The translations under genes and the position numbers were made by a program. Shown here in pieces: positions 10,462 through 18,618 of a DNA stretch of 45,712 bases. The stretch comes from Roseimaritima sediminicola (lineage in GTDB: Bacteria > Planctomycetota > Planctomycetia > Pirellulales > Pirellulaceae). The number at the start of each line of letters is the position of its first letter. The first letter of the stretch is position 1. Location of the stretch: NCBI RefSeq assembly GCF_009618275.1, contig NZ_WIAD01000048.1, forward strand, positions 1-45,712, given 5' to 3'. Below the pieces are notes generated by a model. It was given only the letters and a program-made list of their open reading frames with translations. It did not search any database and was not told where the DNA came from.

Positions 10462-11181
10462 ATGAATGCTGTGGATACCGATGCGAGTCGACGAACGACC
10501 GGATTGCTGATCAGTGCGACAAACCTGGCGGAGGTCGTTTTGGCGGCGGACCGGGGCGTCGATATCGTGGATATCAAAGACCCCCACCGCGGAGCCCTGG
10601 GCGCGGCCGATCCGCAGCTCTGGCGTGCGGCTGCCGAGGCGCTTCCGCCGCATGCCCGCCTGTCCGCCGCCCTCGGTGAAGCGACCGAGGCCGCTTCGGC
10701 CGCGCAGGTGCCGGCTCGATTCGCGTTTGCGAAAGCCGGTCCGGCGGGCAGCGCAACGGTCGACCGGCTGACCCATCACTGGCATCGGATCCGCGACCAG
10801 CTCCCGCCGCCGGTCCAACAGGTTGCCGTAGCCTATGCGGATCACGAGGCCGCCGACTGCGCGCCGCCCGAAGCGATTCTGGCCGCTGCCGCTCGCCGGG
10901 GACTACGCTGGTTCTTGATCGATACGTTCGTCAAAGACGGCCGCAGCACGCTGGACCACCTGGACGTCGCGCGGCTAGAAAACCTTGCTCGCTCGGCTCG
11001 CCAAGCCGACATCCGGTGGGTGCTGGCCGGTTCGCTGCGGCTGGACGAAGCGGAACGCTGGGCGACGCTTCGGCCTCACTTCGTCGGCCTTCGCGGGGAT
11101 GTCTGCGAACGTTCCCGCACCGGCACGCTGGTCGCCGACCGAGTCGAACGCTGGAAACAGTACCTGGCCCGACTAGAATAG
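10462..11181 (+). CDS. mfnB: (5-formylfuran-3-yl)methyl phosphate synthase (MfnB-like)
   Basis: A 239-residue TIM-barrel-like enzyme. In methanogens MfnB condenses two glyceraldehyde 3-phosphates into the furan precursor of methanofuran; planctomycetes and methylotrophs keep homologues with the tetrahydromethanopterin/methanofuran formaldehyde-oxidation genes. The family signature is ISATNLAEVVLAADRGVDIV followed by DIKDPHRGALGA, with the catalytic-type Asp and Lys. FAFAKAGPAG and LIDTFVKDGRSTLDHL follow. The ATG at 10462 puts the first beta strand about 13 residues from the N-terminus, as in the family; the frame is open further upstream to 10315 but that part has no family features. A 76-aa gene and astD-astB follow on the same strand. 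No other C1-transfer gene is in the window. Confidence 0.85.
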   Translation: MNAVDTDASRRTTGLLISATNLAEVVLAADRGVDIVDIKDPHRGALGAADPQLWRAAAEALPPHARLSAALGEATEAASAAQVPARFAFAKAGPAGSATVDRLTHHWHRIRDQLPPPVQQVAVAYADHEAADCAPPEAILAAAARRGLRWFLIDTFVKDGRSTLDHLDVARLENLARSARQADIRWVLAGSLRLDEAERWATLRPHFVGLRGDVCERSRTGTLVADRVERWKQYLARLE

Positions 11182-11279
11182 TTGGGTAGAGCCCCTTCCT
11201 GGGCCCGGCAGCCCGATCCTTCCGCTGCGGGGCAGGGTGCTGTGCCGTGTTGTGGTTTTCTTGTGAGTCGCGTGCTGTT

Positions 11280-11510
11280 ATGGGTTTCATCGAACTGACC
11301 GGTAAAACATTGCTGGACGTCGTCAATGAGGGCGAGGTGGACCTGAGCCAGTTGCATGCCGCCGGCGTCGTGGGCGATTCCATCTTGCGCGTCAACCAAC
11401 ACGGCGAGATCGAGCTGCGTACCCGAGCCGGCTGGAAGCTGGTGGGCGGATTGATTGGCAATTTTGAGACTCGGCTGCGTTCGATCACCGGCTTGGATTG
11501 GGTATCCTAG
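11280..11510 (+). CDS. Small conserved-looking hypothetical protein (76 aa)
   Basis: It starts MGFIELTGKTLLDVVNEGEV and continues with a compact alpha/beta-looking sequence without Cys, signal peptide or membrane segment. It ends four bases before the astD start, after a 98-base gap from mfnB, so it is probably translated from the same message as astD and astB. Its composition (Val-Gly-Asp strands, Trp-Lys near position 51) is protein-like and its codon use resembles its neighbours. I do not recognise a characterised family. A role linked to the AST genes or to mfnB is only a positional guess. Confidence 0.65.
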   Translation: MGFIELTGKTLLDVVNEGEVDLSQLHAAGVVGDSILRVNQHGEIELRTRAGWKLVGGLIGNFETRLRSITGLDWVS

Positions 11511-11514
11511 ATGG

Positions 11515-12975
11515 ATGCTCAACACACATTTATGGATCGATGGCCGAGACGTCCCCGGCGATGGCGAAGCGCTGTGCAGCCGTAACCCGGCCGATCAAAC
11601 ACCGGTATTCCAAGGCGCCGCAGCTTCCTCCGCACAGGTCGCCCAGGCTTTTGAGGCCGCCTGCAAAGCCGGCCCACGCTGGGCCGAGCGGCCCCAGGAC
11701 GAACGCGATGCGATCGTCCTGCAGTATGCTCAGAAAGTAGAACAGCGGGCGGACGAGCTGGCCGAGCTGATCACTCGCGAGATCGGCAAACTGCCCAGCG
11801 ACGCTCGCAGCGAAGTCGCCGCGGCGGTTGCCAAAGCCCAGATCAGCATCGATGCGCTCAAAGAGCGTCGTGGCGACATCGACCAACCACTGCCCGATGG
11901 CCGGCGGACAGTGCGTTACCGGCCCCTGGGTCCGGTCCTGGTTTTGGGACCTTTTAATTTTCCCGCACACCTGCCCGGCGGCCATCTGATCCCCGCGCTG
12001 CTGGCCGGCAATCCGGTGGTGTTTAAACCCAGCGAACTGACGCCGGCCGTGGGACGCTGGATGGTCGACCGCTGGACCGAGGCGGGATTGCCCGCCGGCG
12101 TGTTGAATCTGATCCACGGCGATGCCACGGTGGCGGCCACCGCGGTGGACGATCCGCGCGTCGCCGGCGTGTTCCTGACCGGTGGGTACGCGGCGGGCCG
12201 AGCCATCCACCGCCAGTTGGCCGGACGCCCAGAGGTGTTGTTGGCACTGGAACTGGGCGGCAATAATCCGGTCGTCGTCGCCTCGCCCCCGGACCCTGCG
12301 GCGACCGCCGAGCAGTTGCTCCAATCAGCCTTTGTCTCCGCCGGCCAACGCTGCACCTGTGCGCGGCGGTTGATCGTCGTCGACAACGAGGCCGGGCGGC
12401 GAACCGTTGACGCGCTGGTGCAGAAGATCCGCACCCTGCGCTGCGGGCTGCCCACCGAGGACCCCGAACCGGATATCGGCCCGATGGTATCCAGCCGGCA
12501 TGCGAACCTGCTGCTGCAGGCCGAAGCCAACTTCCTCGCCTATGGCGGCGAGCCGTTGGTCGAAGCTGGTCAGGAAGCCGGCTGCGGGGCGCTGGTGCGT
12601 CCGGGCATCGTCGACATGACGAATTGCCACGATGCGGTCGACCAGGAATGGTTCGGGCCGCTGCTGCAGCTGTACTGGGTCGCCGACTTCGATCAAGCGA
12701 TTCGCCGGGCGGCGGACACGCGTTACGGTTTGGCGGCCGGTTTGTTTGGCGGCGATGAAGCGATGTTCGAGCGGTTTCGGCAGCGGGTTCCCGCCGGCGT
12801 GATCAACTGGAATGCTCCCACAACCGGAGCCAGCGGTCGGTTGCCCTTCGGCGGCGTGGGAGCCAGCGGAAACCATCGACCGGCCGGCTACTACACGATC
12901 GATTACTGTAACGATCCGGTGGCCTCGTTGATCCGCAATCCCCGGGACGGACAGGATGACGATTCAGGAAATTAA
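11515..12975 (+). CDS. astD: N-succinylglutamate 5-semialdehyde dehydrogenase
   Basis: A 486-residue NAD-dependent aldehyde dehydrogenase. It converts N-succinylglutamate semialdehyde to N-succinylglutamate, step four of the arginine succinyltransferase (AST) pathway. Visible landmarks are GPFNFPAHLPGGHLIPALLA in the cofactor site, VFKPSELTP, FLTGGYAAGRAIH, the general-base segment LELGGNNPVVV and the nucleophile Cys280 in SAGQRCTCARRL. The N-terminus LWIDGRDVPGDG is AstD-like. The ATG at 11515 lies five bases after the upstream stop; the ATG at 11511 is in a different frame. The 3' end overlaps astB by 20 bases. The overlap with astB supports AstD over a generic aldehyde dehydrogenase. Confidence 0.9.
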   Translation: MLNTHLWIDGRDVPGDGEALCSRNPADQTPVFQGAAASSAQVAQAFEAACKAGPRWAERPQDERDAIVLQYAQKVEQRADELAELITREIGKLPSDARSEVAAAVAKAQISIDALKERRGDIDQPLPDGRRTVRYRPLGPVLVLGPFNFPAHLPGGHLIPALLAGNPVVFKPSELTPAVGRWMVDRWTEAGLPAGVLNLIHGDATVAATAVDDPRVAGVFLTGGYAAGRAIHRQLAGRPEVLLALELGGNNPVVVASPPDPAATAEQLLQSAFVSAGQRCTCARRLIVVDNEAGRRTVDALVQKIRTLRCGLPTEDPEPDIGPMVSSRHANLLLQAEANFLAYGGEPLVEAGQEAGCGALVRPGIVDMTNCHDAVDQEWFGPLLQLYWVADFDQAIRRAADTRYGLAAGLFGGDEAMFERFRQRVPAGVINWNAPTTGASGRLPFGGVGASGNHRPAGYYTIDYCNDPVASLIRNPRDGQDDDSGN

Positions 12976-14284
12976 TTTCGATGGACTGGTCGGCCCGACG
13001 CATCATTTCGGCGGCCTGGGCGTGGGCAACCTCGCTTCACGACAGCACGGAGGCCACGTCGCACGGCCCCAAGCCGCCGCCCTGACGGGCCTACGAAAAA
13101 TGCAACGTGTCGCGGCATGCGGAGCGCCACAGTTCGTGTTGCCGCCGCAGTCGCGTCCCGACTTGGACTTTCTGCGTGCGATCGGTTTCAGCGGCCCTAC
13201 GCAAAGCTTATTGGCCGAGGCGGCCGAGCAGGCGCCGCGTCTGCTTGCGGCGGCCTGGAGCGCTTCGGCGATGTGGACAGCCAATGCCGCGACCGTCACC
13301 GCCGCCCCGGACAGCCGTGACGGACGTTTGCACCTGAGCGTCGCGAACCTGACCAGCAGCACGCACCGGAGTCTCGAACCGGGCCAAACCCATCGTCGTT
13401 TGTCGCAGATCTTTTCCCCCACCTCCGCCGCCGTGCACGGCCCCCTGCCATCGACGTGGGGGCTTCGCGACGAGGGAGCCGCCAACCACATGCGCTTGTT
13501 CGACGACAGCGGCACTCGGGGCGTGGAGCTGTTCGTCTGGGGTGCGGACCGGGAAACAAACGATCCCACGCTTTCCACCAGCCCGCATCCGGCTCGTCAA
13601 ACGCTGGAGGCCAGCCGTGCGATCGCGCGTCGCCATCGCAGCCACAACGCGATCTTTCTGCGGCAAGATCCGCGGGCGATCGCTGCCGGAGCGTTTCACA
13701 ACGATGTGGTGGCGACCAGCTGTCGCAACGTCCTGCTGGCGCATGAACGGGCGCTGGCAGATCTCGATGCGCTGGACGCTGTTGCGGAAACCTACCGACG
13801 AGTGTGCGGGCAGACGCTGCACGTGGAACTGGTCCGCGAAGAAGCCTTGCCGCTTGCCGAAGCGGTTGCCTGCTATCTGTTCAACAGCCAGTTGATCGTC
13901 GATGCCGCCCGGCCCGGCGACGCCATGACGCTGGTGTGCCCGTCCCAGGTCGCCGACTCGCCCGCCGCGACCGCCGTCGCAGAGCGTTGGCTGGACGGTC
14001 CCGGTCCGATTGAAAACGTGGTGTATGTGGACCTCCAGGAGAGCATGAGCAACGGTGGCGGGCCGGCGTGCCTGCGGTTGCGGGTGCCGATGGATGCCGC
14101 TCAATCGGCCAGCCTGCCCCAAGCTCTGCGGCTCGACGACTCGCTGGCCGAGCGGCTGGAAGAGGTGATCGAACGGACGTACCCGGAAGAGATCACAGCC
14201 GAGGACTTAGCACGAGAAGAGCTCGTAGAACATTGCCAGGAAGCCTACCGAGCCGTGTGTGAGGTGCTGGAAATGATTCCGTAG
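12956..14284 (+). CDS. astB: N-succinylarginine dihydrolase
   Basis: A 442-residue cytoplasmic amidinotransferase-fold hydrolase. It converts N2-succinylarginine to N2-succinylornithine, releasing two ammonia and CO2, step two of the AST pathway. The N-terminus MTIQEINFDGLVGPTHHFGG is a family hallmark. Later blocks are FLRQDPRAIAAGAFHNDV, with a catalytic-type His, and SNGGGPACLRLRVPM, with Cys372 as nucleophile. Length matches E. coli AstB (about 447 aa). Translation starts inside astD. No astA, astC or astE is present, so the remaining steps must be encoded elsewhere or be replaced. The TAG stop codon lies inside the GTAG head of a REP-like hairpin. Confidence 0.93.
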   Translation: MTIQEINFDGLVGPTHHFGGLGVGNLASRQHGGHVARPQAAALTGLRKMQRVAACGAPQFVLPPQSRPDLDFLRAIGFSGPTQSLLAEAAEQAPRLLAAAWSASAMWTANAATVTAAPDSRDGRLHLSVANLTSSTHRSLEPGQTHRRLSQIFSPTSAAVHGPLPSTWGLRDEGAANHMRLFDDSGTRGVELFVWGADRETNDPTLSTSPHPARQTLEASRAIARRHRSHNAIFLRQDPRAIAAGAFHNDVVATSCRNVLLAHERALADLDALDAVAETYRRVCGQTLHVELVREEALPLAEAVACYLFNSQLIVDAARPGDAMTLVCPSQVADSPAATAVAERWLDGPGPIENVVYVDLQESMSNGGGPACLRLRVPMDAAQSASLPQALRLDDSLAERLEEVIERTYPEEITAEDLAREELVEHCQEAYRAVCEVLEMIP

Positions 14285-14304
14285 CTGAAGTCGCCAGACT
14301 TTGG
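14281..14304 (+). repeat. REP-like GTAG hairpin overlapping the astB stop codon
   Basis: GTAG (14281-14284) supplies the TAG stop of astB. It is followed by AAGTC (14288-14292), loop GCCA and GACTT (14297-14301). Relative to the AACTC/GAGTT copies at 8606 and 29644, both sides of one base pair have changed (C to G and G to C), so pairing is kept. Confidence 0.7.
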
Positions 14305-14308
14305 GACG

Positions 14309-14704
14309 GAGATTTGAGATTTGCTGACTCCGGCGGAATCTATGTAGGGGCTCGGAGCGGTAGAAAACATGGTTTTCTCCCCTCTCCCCCGCGGCGCCGC
14401 GAGCGTCAGCGAGTGAAGCAGTGGTGGGAGAGGGGCCGGGGGTGAGGGGGCTCAGGTGCAACGGAATGCTTGTTTGCGTACGCCTTTCCGATTCCCGCAC
14501 CGCATCGAAATACGGAAGTGGTGTCGCTCTGCTGGTCCCCCTCACCCCCAACCCCTCTCCCCCGAAGCCTGACTCGCTTAGGCTCGCCAGGCTTCGGGGG
14601 AGAGGGGAGAAAACGATTTTTTCATACACAGATTCCGCCGGAGTCAGGAGATGTGAGATTTTCCGACTCCGGCGGAATCTATGTAGGGGCTCGGAGCGGT
14701 AGAA
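14309..14704. repeat. Direct repeats flanking the right composite element
   Basis: The 14285-14766 gap holds no gene. A ~55-base module containing GACTCCGGCGGAATCTATGT and then AGGGGCTCGGAGCGGTAGAA occurs at about 14309-14365 and again at about 14649-14704 in the same orientation, on either side of the G/C-rich composite element. Shorter relatives with GGAATCTATGT or GGATTCTATGT lie at 8650-8665 and, on the minus strand, at 29776-29815. Confidence 0.8.
14372..14650. repeat. Composite ~280-bp dispersed repeat, right inverted copy
   Basis: Reverse-complement counterpart of 8640-8921. It has a TTCTCCCCTCTCCCCC hairpin with core GCGTCAGCGAGTGAAGCAGT, a link with GCATCGAAATACGG, then a second hairpin ending GGCTTCGGGGGAGAGGGG. 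Minus-strand reading through this DNA yields a long but spurious frame rich in LTPGPSP-type peptides. Confidence 0.85.
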
Positions 14705-14766
14705 GGCAATGTTTTCTACCGCGCGGCCGCGATTCGGGAACGTTCCGGCGGCATCGGCGATTGTGC

Positions 14767-15183
14767 TCAGGAAGCACTCGGATCCAGCGGCCGTTCGGGG
14801 CGGCGCTGGGGGCCGGGGATCTCGGGGCCGGTATGGGTGATGCGGTTCTGTTGGTCGACGAAGATCAGCCGCGGCTTGTGTTCGCCCAGCTGCGTTTGTT
14901 CGACGTACGCGTAGGTCGCCACGATGACCTGGTCGCCGGGAAAGATCAGATGGGCCGCCGCGCCGTTGGCGCACACGTCGCTGGAGCCGGCCTGGCCGCG
15001 GATGGCATAGGTTTCCAGCCGCGTCCCCCGGGTAACGTTCCAAACGTGCAGCGATTCATAGGGCACGATATCGGCCGCCGCCATCAATTCCGGTGGAAGC
15101 GTAAAGCTGCCTTCGTACGCGACATCGGCGCCGGTGACGGTGAGTCGATGGATTTTGGCACTAAGCAGTTTCTTGGTCGACAT
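14767..15183 (-). CDS. panD: Aspartate 1-decarboxylase
   Basis: A 138-residue pyruvoyl-dependent enzyme that makes beta-alanine from aspartate for pantothenate and coenzyme A. The proenzyme self-cleaves between Gly25 and Ser26 (YEGSF), Ser26 becoming the pyruvoyl group. Other landmarks are KIHRLTVTGADV, ESLHVWNVTRGTR, the NGAAAHL segment and PGDQVIVATYAY. The C-terminus runs about 12 residues past the E. coli enzyme with a Pro/Arg-rich tail. I chose the ATG at 15183 because it gives the normal short N-terminus. It lies 47 bases downstream of a receiver-domain gene on the same strand, so they are probably co-transcribed. Confidence 0.93.
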   Translation of the reverse strand: MSTKKLLSAKIHRLTVTGADVAYEGSFTLPPELMAAADIVPYESLHVWNVTRGTRLETYAIRGQAGSSDVCANGAAAHLIFPGDQVIVATYAYVEQTQLGEHKPRLIFVDQQNRITHTGPEIPGPQRRPERPLDPSAS

Positions 15184-15230
15184 GGTCGTCCCTAGGAGAT
15201 AACACTCGGACAAACGCCGAGAGAAGTAAA

Positions 15231-15602
15231 TCAGCCGAGCACGGCCTGCAGCCGCTCCTGCGTCTGCGGATCATTCAGCGACAGTTTGCCAAACCCGCGG
15301 ATCGCCCCTTCGGCCACCGCCGTGTCCTGGTGTTCGTCGTAGTTGGTCACCAGCATCACGGGCACATCGGCAACCTCGGGATCGGCTTTCAACGTCCGGA
15401 TGACTTCCAAGCCATCGGTGTAGTCCCGGTCCAGTTTGCGATTGACCGTGACCAACGCGACGTCCTGTTGTTTCAGCGCGGCCAGCGTGTCTTCGGCCCC
15501 GTGGGTCTGAACGACTTTGACGTTAAACGACGACTTGAGCATCTGGCGGATGGAGTTGAAATCCGGGCCGCAGTTTCCACAGTCGACAACGATTTTAGTC
15601 AT
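15231..15602 (-). CDS. Stand-alone degenerate response-regulator receiver domain
   Basis: A 123-residue CheY-like protein with no output domain. The alternating strand and helix pattern and the conserved Thr86 (MLVTN) and Lys106 (GFGKLS) positions are visible. The acidic pocket is incomplete, with Asp7 followed by Cys8 in place of a second Asp. The phosphoacceptor position, at the end of strand 3 (VALVTVNRKLD), is Asn54. Conventional phosphotransfer is therefore unlikely, and a protein-protein interaction role is more plausible. The start is the ATG at 15602. The gene precedes panD by 47 bases. No histidine kinase is nearby. A role in controlling PanD is conjecture from position only. Confidence 0.8.
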   Translation of the reverse strand: MTKIVVDCGNCGPDFNSIRQMLKSSFNVKVVQTHGAEDTLAALKQQDVALVTVNRKLDRDYTDGLEVIRTLKADPEVADVPVMLVTNYDEHQDTAVAEGAIRGFGKLSLNDPQTQERLQAVLG

Positions 15603-15767
15603 GGTTGATAAATTCAAAGCAAGAGGATCGGGTGACCGGCCTGGTTCTATTATTGGCTTTCGGCCACGTTAGAAAAGCCCCGGACAGACCGCAACCGCGT
15701 CCAGAACAAAGGGGCCAGAGCGAGAGAATGCAGCGGCGATGCCGGGCGGGGCGGCCGCAGCCGAGTG

Positions 15768-15796
15768 CCCGCTCTCGGCCAAGGCGCGAGAGCGGG
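15768..15796 (-). terminator. Hairpin downstream of the PQQ-like lipoprotein gene
   Basis: CCCGCTCTCG (15768-15777) and CGAGAGCGGG (15787-15796) form a perfect 10-bp stem with a 9-base loop. It lies 17 bases past the stop of the lipoprotein gene, in the 211-base gap before the receiver gene. No U-run follows, so it may be an attenuating or mRNA 3'-end hairpin and not a full intrinsic terminator. Confidence 0.5.
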
Positions 15797-15813
15797 AACC
15801 GCATGGCGAATGA

Positions 15814-18543
15814 CTACTCCTGTTTGCTGATCGCAAACAGTTTGTCTTTGGTGCTGATGTACAGGGTGTTGTTCGCCGCCACGACCGTGCTGTACACGCT
15901 GCTGCCCATGTAGATCTCTTCCAGGGGCTCGCTGTGGTCTTTGCCGAACTTGAACACAGCCACTTCGCCGTCTTCATCGCCCATAAAGACGTGTCCATCG
16001 GCGATCAGCGGGCTGCCCCAGCTCTGGGCCAACATGTCGTAGGTGAAGTGGACAATCGGCTTGCCATCGTCGGTGCCCTTAGCATCGAGACAGTGGAAGA
16101 TGCCCGAAAAGTCGGCCACGTACAGCACGTCGTCTTTGATCGCCACCGTTCCACAGCTGCGGTGCATCTCCTCTTCGAAGTCGATTTCACCGTCGCCGTT
16201 TTGGTCGACCACGCTGTAGTGCCAGACGACGCCCGAGTTGGGGTTATCGACGGCCACTTCGCCATCCTCGGGCTTGACCGCTTGGATCCGCCGGTGCTCC
16301 AGCGGGACCCGTCCGTCGCCTTCGACCTTCAGCGCCAACTGCGGGCTGATGTCGCCGCGTTTGGTGGGATCGATGCACCACAGGTGCCCTTCGCCTTCGC
16401 CATGTTCGGGGTCCTGGCCGACGGCCAAGTACACCAAACCGTCGTAGGCGACCGGGGTGGCGATCAAGTTGTTTCGCGTGCCTTCACCACCGAGGATCCA
16501 TTCCGATTCCTTGGGGTTGCAGTCGAATTCCCACAGCAGTTCCGGCTTGCCATCTTTGCCGCGATCGGCTTTGAAGCTTCGGAGCCAGCCGTCGCCACCG
16601 GCGAACAGAACCTGCGGCACGCCCCCGAGTACGGCGACCGTGGGGCTGGACCATTGACCGTGCAGGATGTTGCGGCCCGGGGAATCGTCCTGCCAGATCA
16701 ATTCGCCCGTGTTCTTATCCAAACAGATGAAACTGGGCGCGGCCGGGGCCGGCAGGTTGATATGCGTCTCGTCCAAGCCGTTGCTGGTGTTGACGAACAA
16801 CAGGTCGCCGTAAGCGGTCACCGAGCAGGAAGCCATGTTGTGTTGGCTCACACCCAGCGGCTCGGACATCATGTCGAACACCCAGATCACGTCGGCGTCT
16901 TGCTTGTCGTGGACCGAGAGGGTTTTGAAGATCGACAGCCGGGGACCGGCGACTTTCAGGTCCAACGTTCGTTCGACGCCGGCGACCTCGCCGGTCAGCT
17001 TCCACTGGCTGCCCTCTTCGACCGTTTCGATCGAGACGTTCTCGCCCAGTTTGTGGCCTCGCTGGTCCAGTAGTTCGGCCAGGGCATCGGAGACGTTGCC
17101 TTCGCCCAACGCTTCGACCGTGCCCTGGTAGGCTTCGTCGGCTTTCGCCAGATCGGCCACGCGAGCGACTTCGTCTTTGACCGGCCCGTCGTCTTCACCA
17201 TCGTGGAATCCGCGGGTGTCCAGGCAGCGGACCTCGCCACGACTGGTCACAAACCACAACCGCTCGCCTTCGACGTAGGCGGCACTACAGATCCCCTGCA
17301 GCGGCCAGTCGTGCACGCGGCCGGTGATCAGCTTTTCGCTGCTGTGCTGCCACAACAACTCACCGGTTTCTTCGTCGAACGCCAACAGGCATCCCAGGTC
17401 GATATCGTTGGGATAACGCGGCAGATGACCCGCCCCGTTGTTGGTCCCTACGTACACCTGGCCGCCGGCGACAACCGGGTTGCCGTAGGTCTGGCTGCCC
17501 AGGTTCGCGATCCACTTGATGTTTTCCGCTTCGGAACTGTCCCATTCGCCGGTGCGGCGATCAAAGCGGCCGACGTTCCAGGTGGTGGGGATGTTTTCCA
17601 CGTTGGGCGTGTTGTTGCGCAGCCGCGTCCCGCCCCACTGCGGCCAGTCGCCGCCGGCCTGGAGAATTTCTTCCGGGTCGTTCACTTCGTCGGAAACCAG
17701 TTGGGTCGCCGTTTCGACTTCGCCGGCAACGTCCACCGCAGTTTCGGGTTTGGCTTCGGGTTTGGCTTCGGCTTCGGGTTTGGCTTCAGCTTCCGGCTCG
17801 CTGGACGCGACCGTTTCGGCGGCCGTTTCCGGCTTCATTTCCGGCTCCGCAGCGGCTTCCGGTTCGGGTTCCGGCTGAGCTTCCGGTTCGGGTTTCGCTT
17901 CCGGTTCGGGTTTCGCTTCGGGCTGAGGCTTGGGGGCCGGCTTGGCGGCTGCGGCTACGCGAGGCGCGGCCTCCACCTCTTCGACAACCGCCGGGGCGGG
18001 GCGACCGAAGGGCGATTCCGCCGGGGCGGCCCCCGGTCGCATCGATCCGGTGGTGGTATTGGAGCCAAAGGGACGCATCCCGGCGGCGGTGGCGTTGGAT
18101 CCAAAGGGACGCATGCCTGCGGCCGTGGCGTTGGATCCAAAGGGACGCATGCCTGCGGCGGTGGCGTTGGATCCAAAGGGACGCATGCCGGCGGCGGTGG
18201 CGTTGGATCCGAAGGGACGCATGCCGGCGGCGGTGGCGTTGGAGCCGAAGGGACGCATGCCGGCGGCCGTAGCGTTGGAACCGAGCAGGGTCTGATTGGA
18301 TCCCAAGGTGGTTCGGTTGGACTGGCTGGCGGGCCGGAAGTTATTGATGTCGCCGACGGTCTTGACCGGCGCCGGCTTCGATTCGGGCTCGCCCGCATCG
18401 ACATCCAAGTCCAGCGACACGTCGACGTCTTCGTAGCTGATCTCATCAGCCGGGGGCCGACAGCCCCCGAGGGTCGTAGCGGCCACACTGCCCAGCAGCG
18501 CGGCGCCGATCAACATCGACCAAGCAGAGAGTTCGTTCTTCAT
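15814..18543 (-). CDS. PQQ-like beta-propeller lipoprotein with 12-residue repeats
   Basis: A 909-residue exported protein. The N-terminus has a lipoprotein signal with lipobox LGGC, Cys28 being the lipidated residue. A low-complexity arm follows: about six tandem 12-residue units of the type GSNATAAGMRPF (about 90-161), then a Pro-Glu-Ala-Lys-rich stretch (about 200-285). The folded part (about 295-909) is a PQQ/YWTN-type beta-propeller with repeats such as GNPVVAGGQVYVGTNNG, LLAFDEETGELLW, FICLDKNTGELIW and GSPLIADGHVFMG. A non-propeller insert lies near 470-540. The arm probably spaces the propeller from the membrane. True PQQ binding is not shown. Another propeller gene lies 75 bases upstream. 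Lnt, encoded at 38634-40400, could acylate it. Confidence 0.85.
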   Translation of the reverse strand: MKNELSAWSMLIGAALLGSVAATTLGGCRPPADEISYEDVDVSLDLDVDAGEPESKPAPVKTVGDINNFRPASQSNRTTLGSNQTLLGSNATAAGMRPFGSNATAAGMRPFGSNATAAGMRPFGSNATAAGMRPFGSNATAAGMRPFGSNATAAGMRPFGSNTTTGSMRPGAAPAESPFGRPAPAVVEEVEAAPRVAAAAKPAPKPQPEAKPEPEAKPEPEAQPEPEPEAAAEPEMKPETAAETVASSEPEAEAKPEAEAKPEAKPETAVDVAGEVETATQLVSDEVNDPEEILQAGGDWPQWGGTRLRNNTPNVENIPTTWNVGRFDRRTGEWDSSEAENIKWIANLGSQTYGNPVVAGGQVYVGTNNGAGHLPRYPNDIDLGCLLAFDEETGELLWQHSSEKLITGRVHDWPLQGICSAAYVEGERLWFVTSRGEVRCLDTRGFHDGEDDGPVKDEVARVADLAKADEAYQGTVEALGEGNVSDALAELLDQRGHKLGENVSIETVEEGSQWKLTGEVAGVERTLDLKVAGPRLSIFKTLSVHDKQDADVIWVFDMMSEPLGVSQHNMASCSVTAYGDLLFVNTSNGLDETHINLPAPAAPSFICLDKNTGELIWQDDSPGRNILHGQWSSPTVAVLGGVPQVLFAGGDGWLRSFKADRGKDGKPELLWEFDCNPKESEWILGGEGTRNNLIATPVAYDGLVYLAVGQDPEHGEGEGHLWCIDPTKRGDISPQLALKVEGDGRVPLEHRRIQAVKPEDGEVAVDNPNSGVVWHYSVVDQNGDGEIDFEEEMHRSCGTVAIKDDVLYVADFSGIFHCLDAKGTDDGKPIVHFTYDMLAQSWGSPLIADGHVFMGDEDGEVAVFKFGKDHSEPLEEIYMGSSVYSTVVAANNTLYISTKDKLFAISKQE
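18061..18276 (-). repeat. 36-bp coding tandem repeat, about six copies
   Basis: Six near-identical 36-base units encode GSNATAAGMRPF inside the lipoprotein arm. Diverged half units flank them: TTTGSMRPG on the C-terminal side and GSNQTLLGSN on the N-terminal side. Several units are almost base-identical, which suggests recent expansion by slippage or unequal exchange. Confidence 0.9.
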
Positions 18544-18618
18544 CAGTCTCGATATGGAAAAAGTGGATTGGAAGGCCAGGAGGGAAGGGGTGAACGATTC
18601 GAAAATCGCCCATCGCCT

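Noticed and set aside
14207-15043. 278-aa minus-strand frame across the repeat region and panD
   Set aside because: It translates dispersed repeat DNA (LTPGPSP-type peptides) and overlaps panD in another frame.
18061-18276. CRISPR-like or intergenic tandem repeat
   Set aside because: The 36-base units are in frame inside a coding sequence and encode a regular protein repeat, with no spacers.
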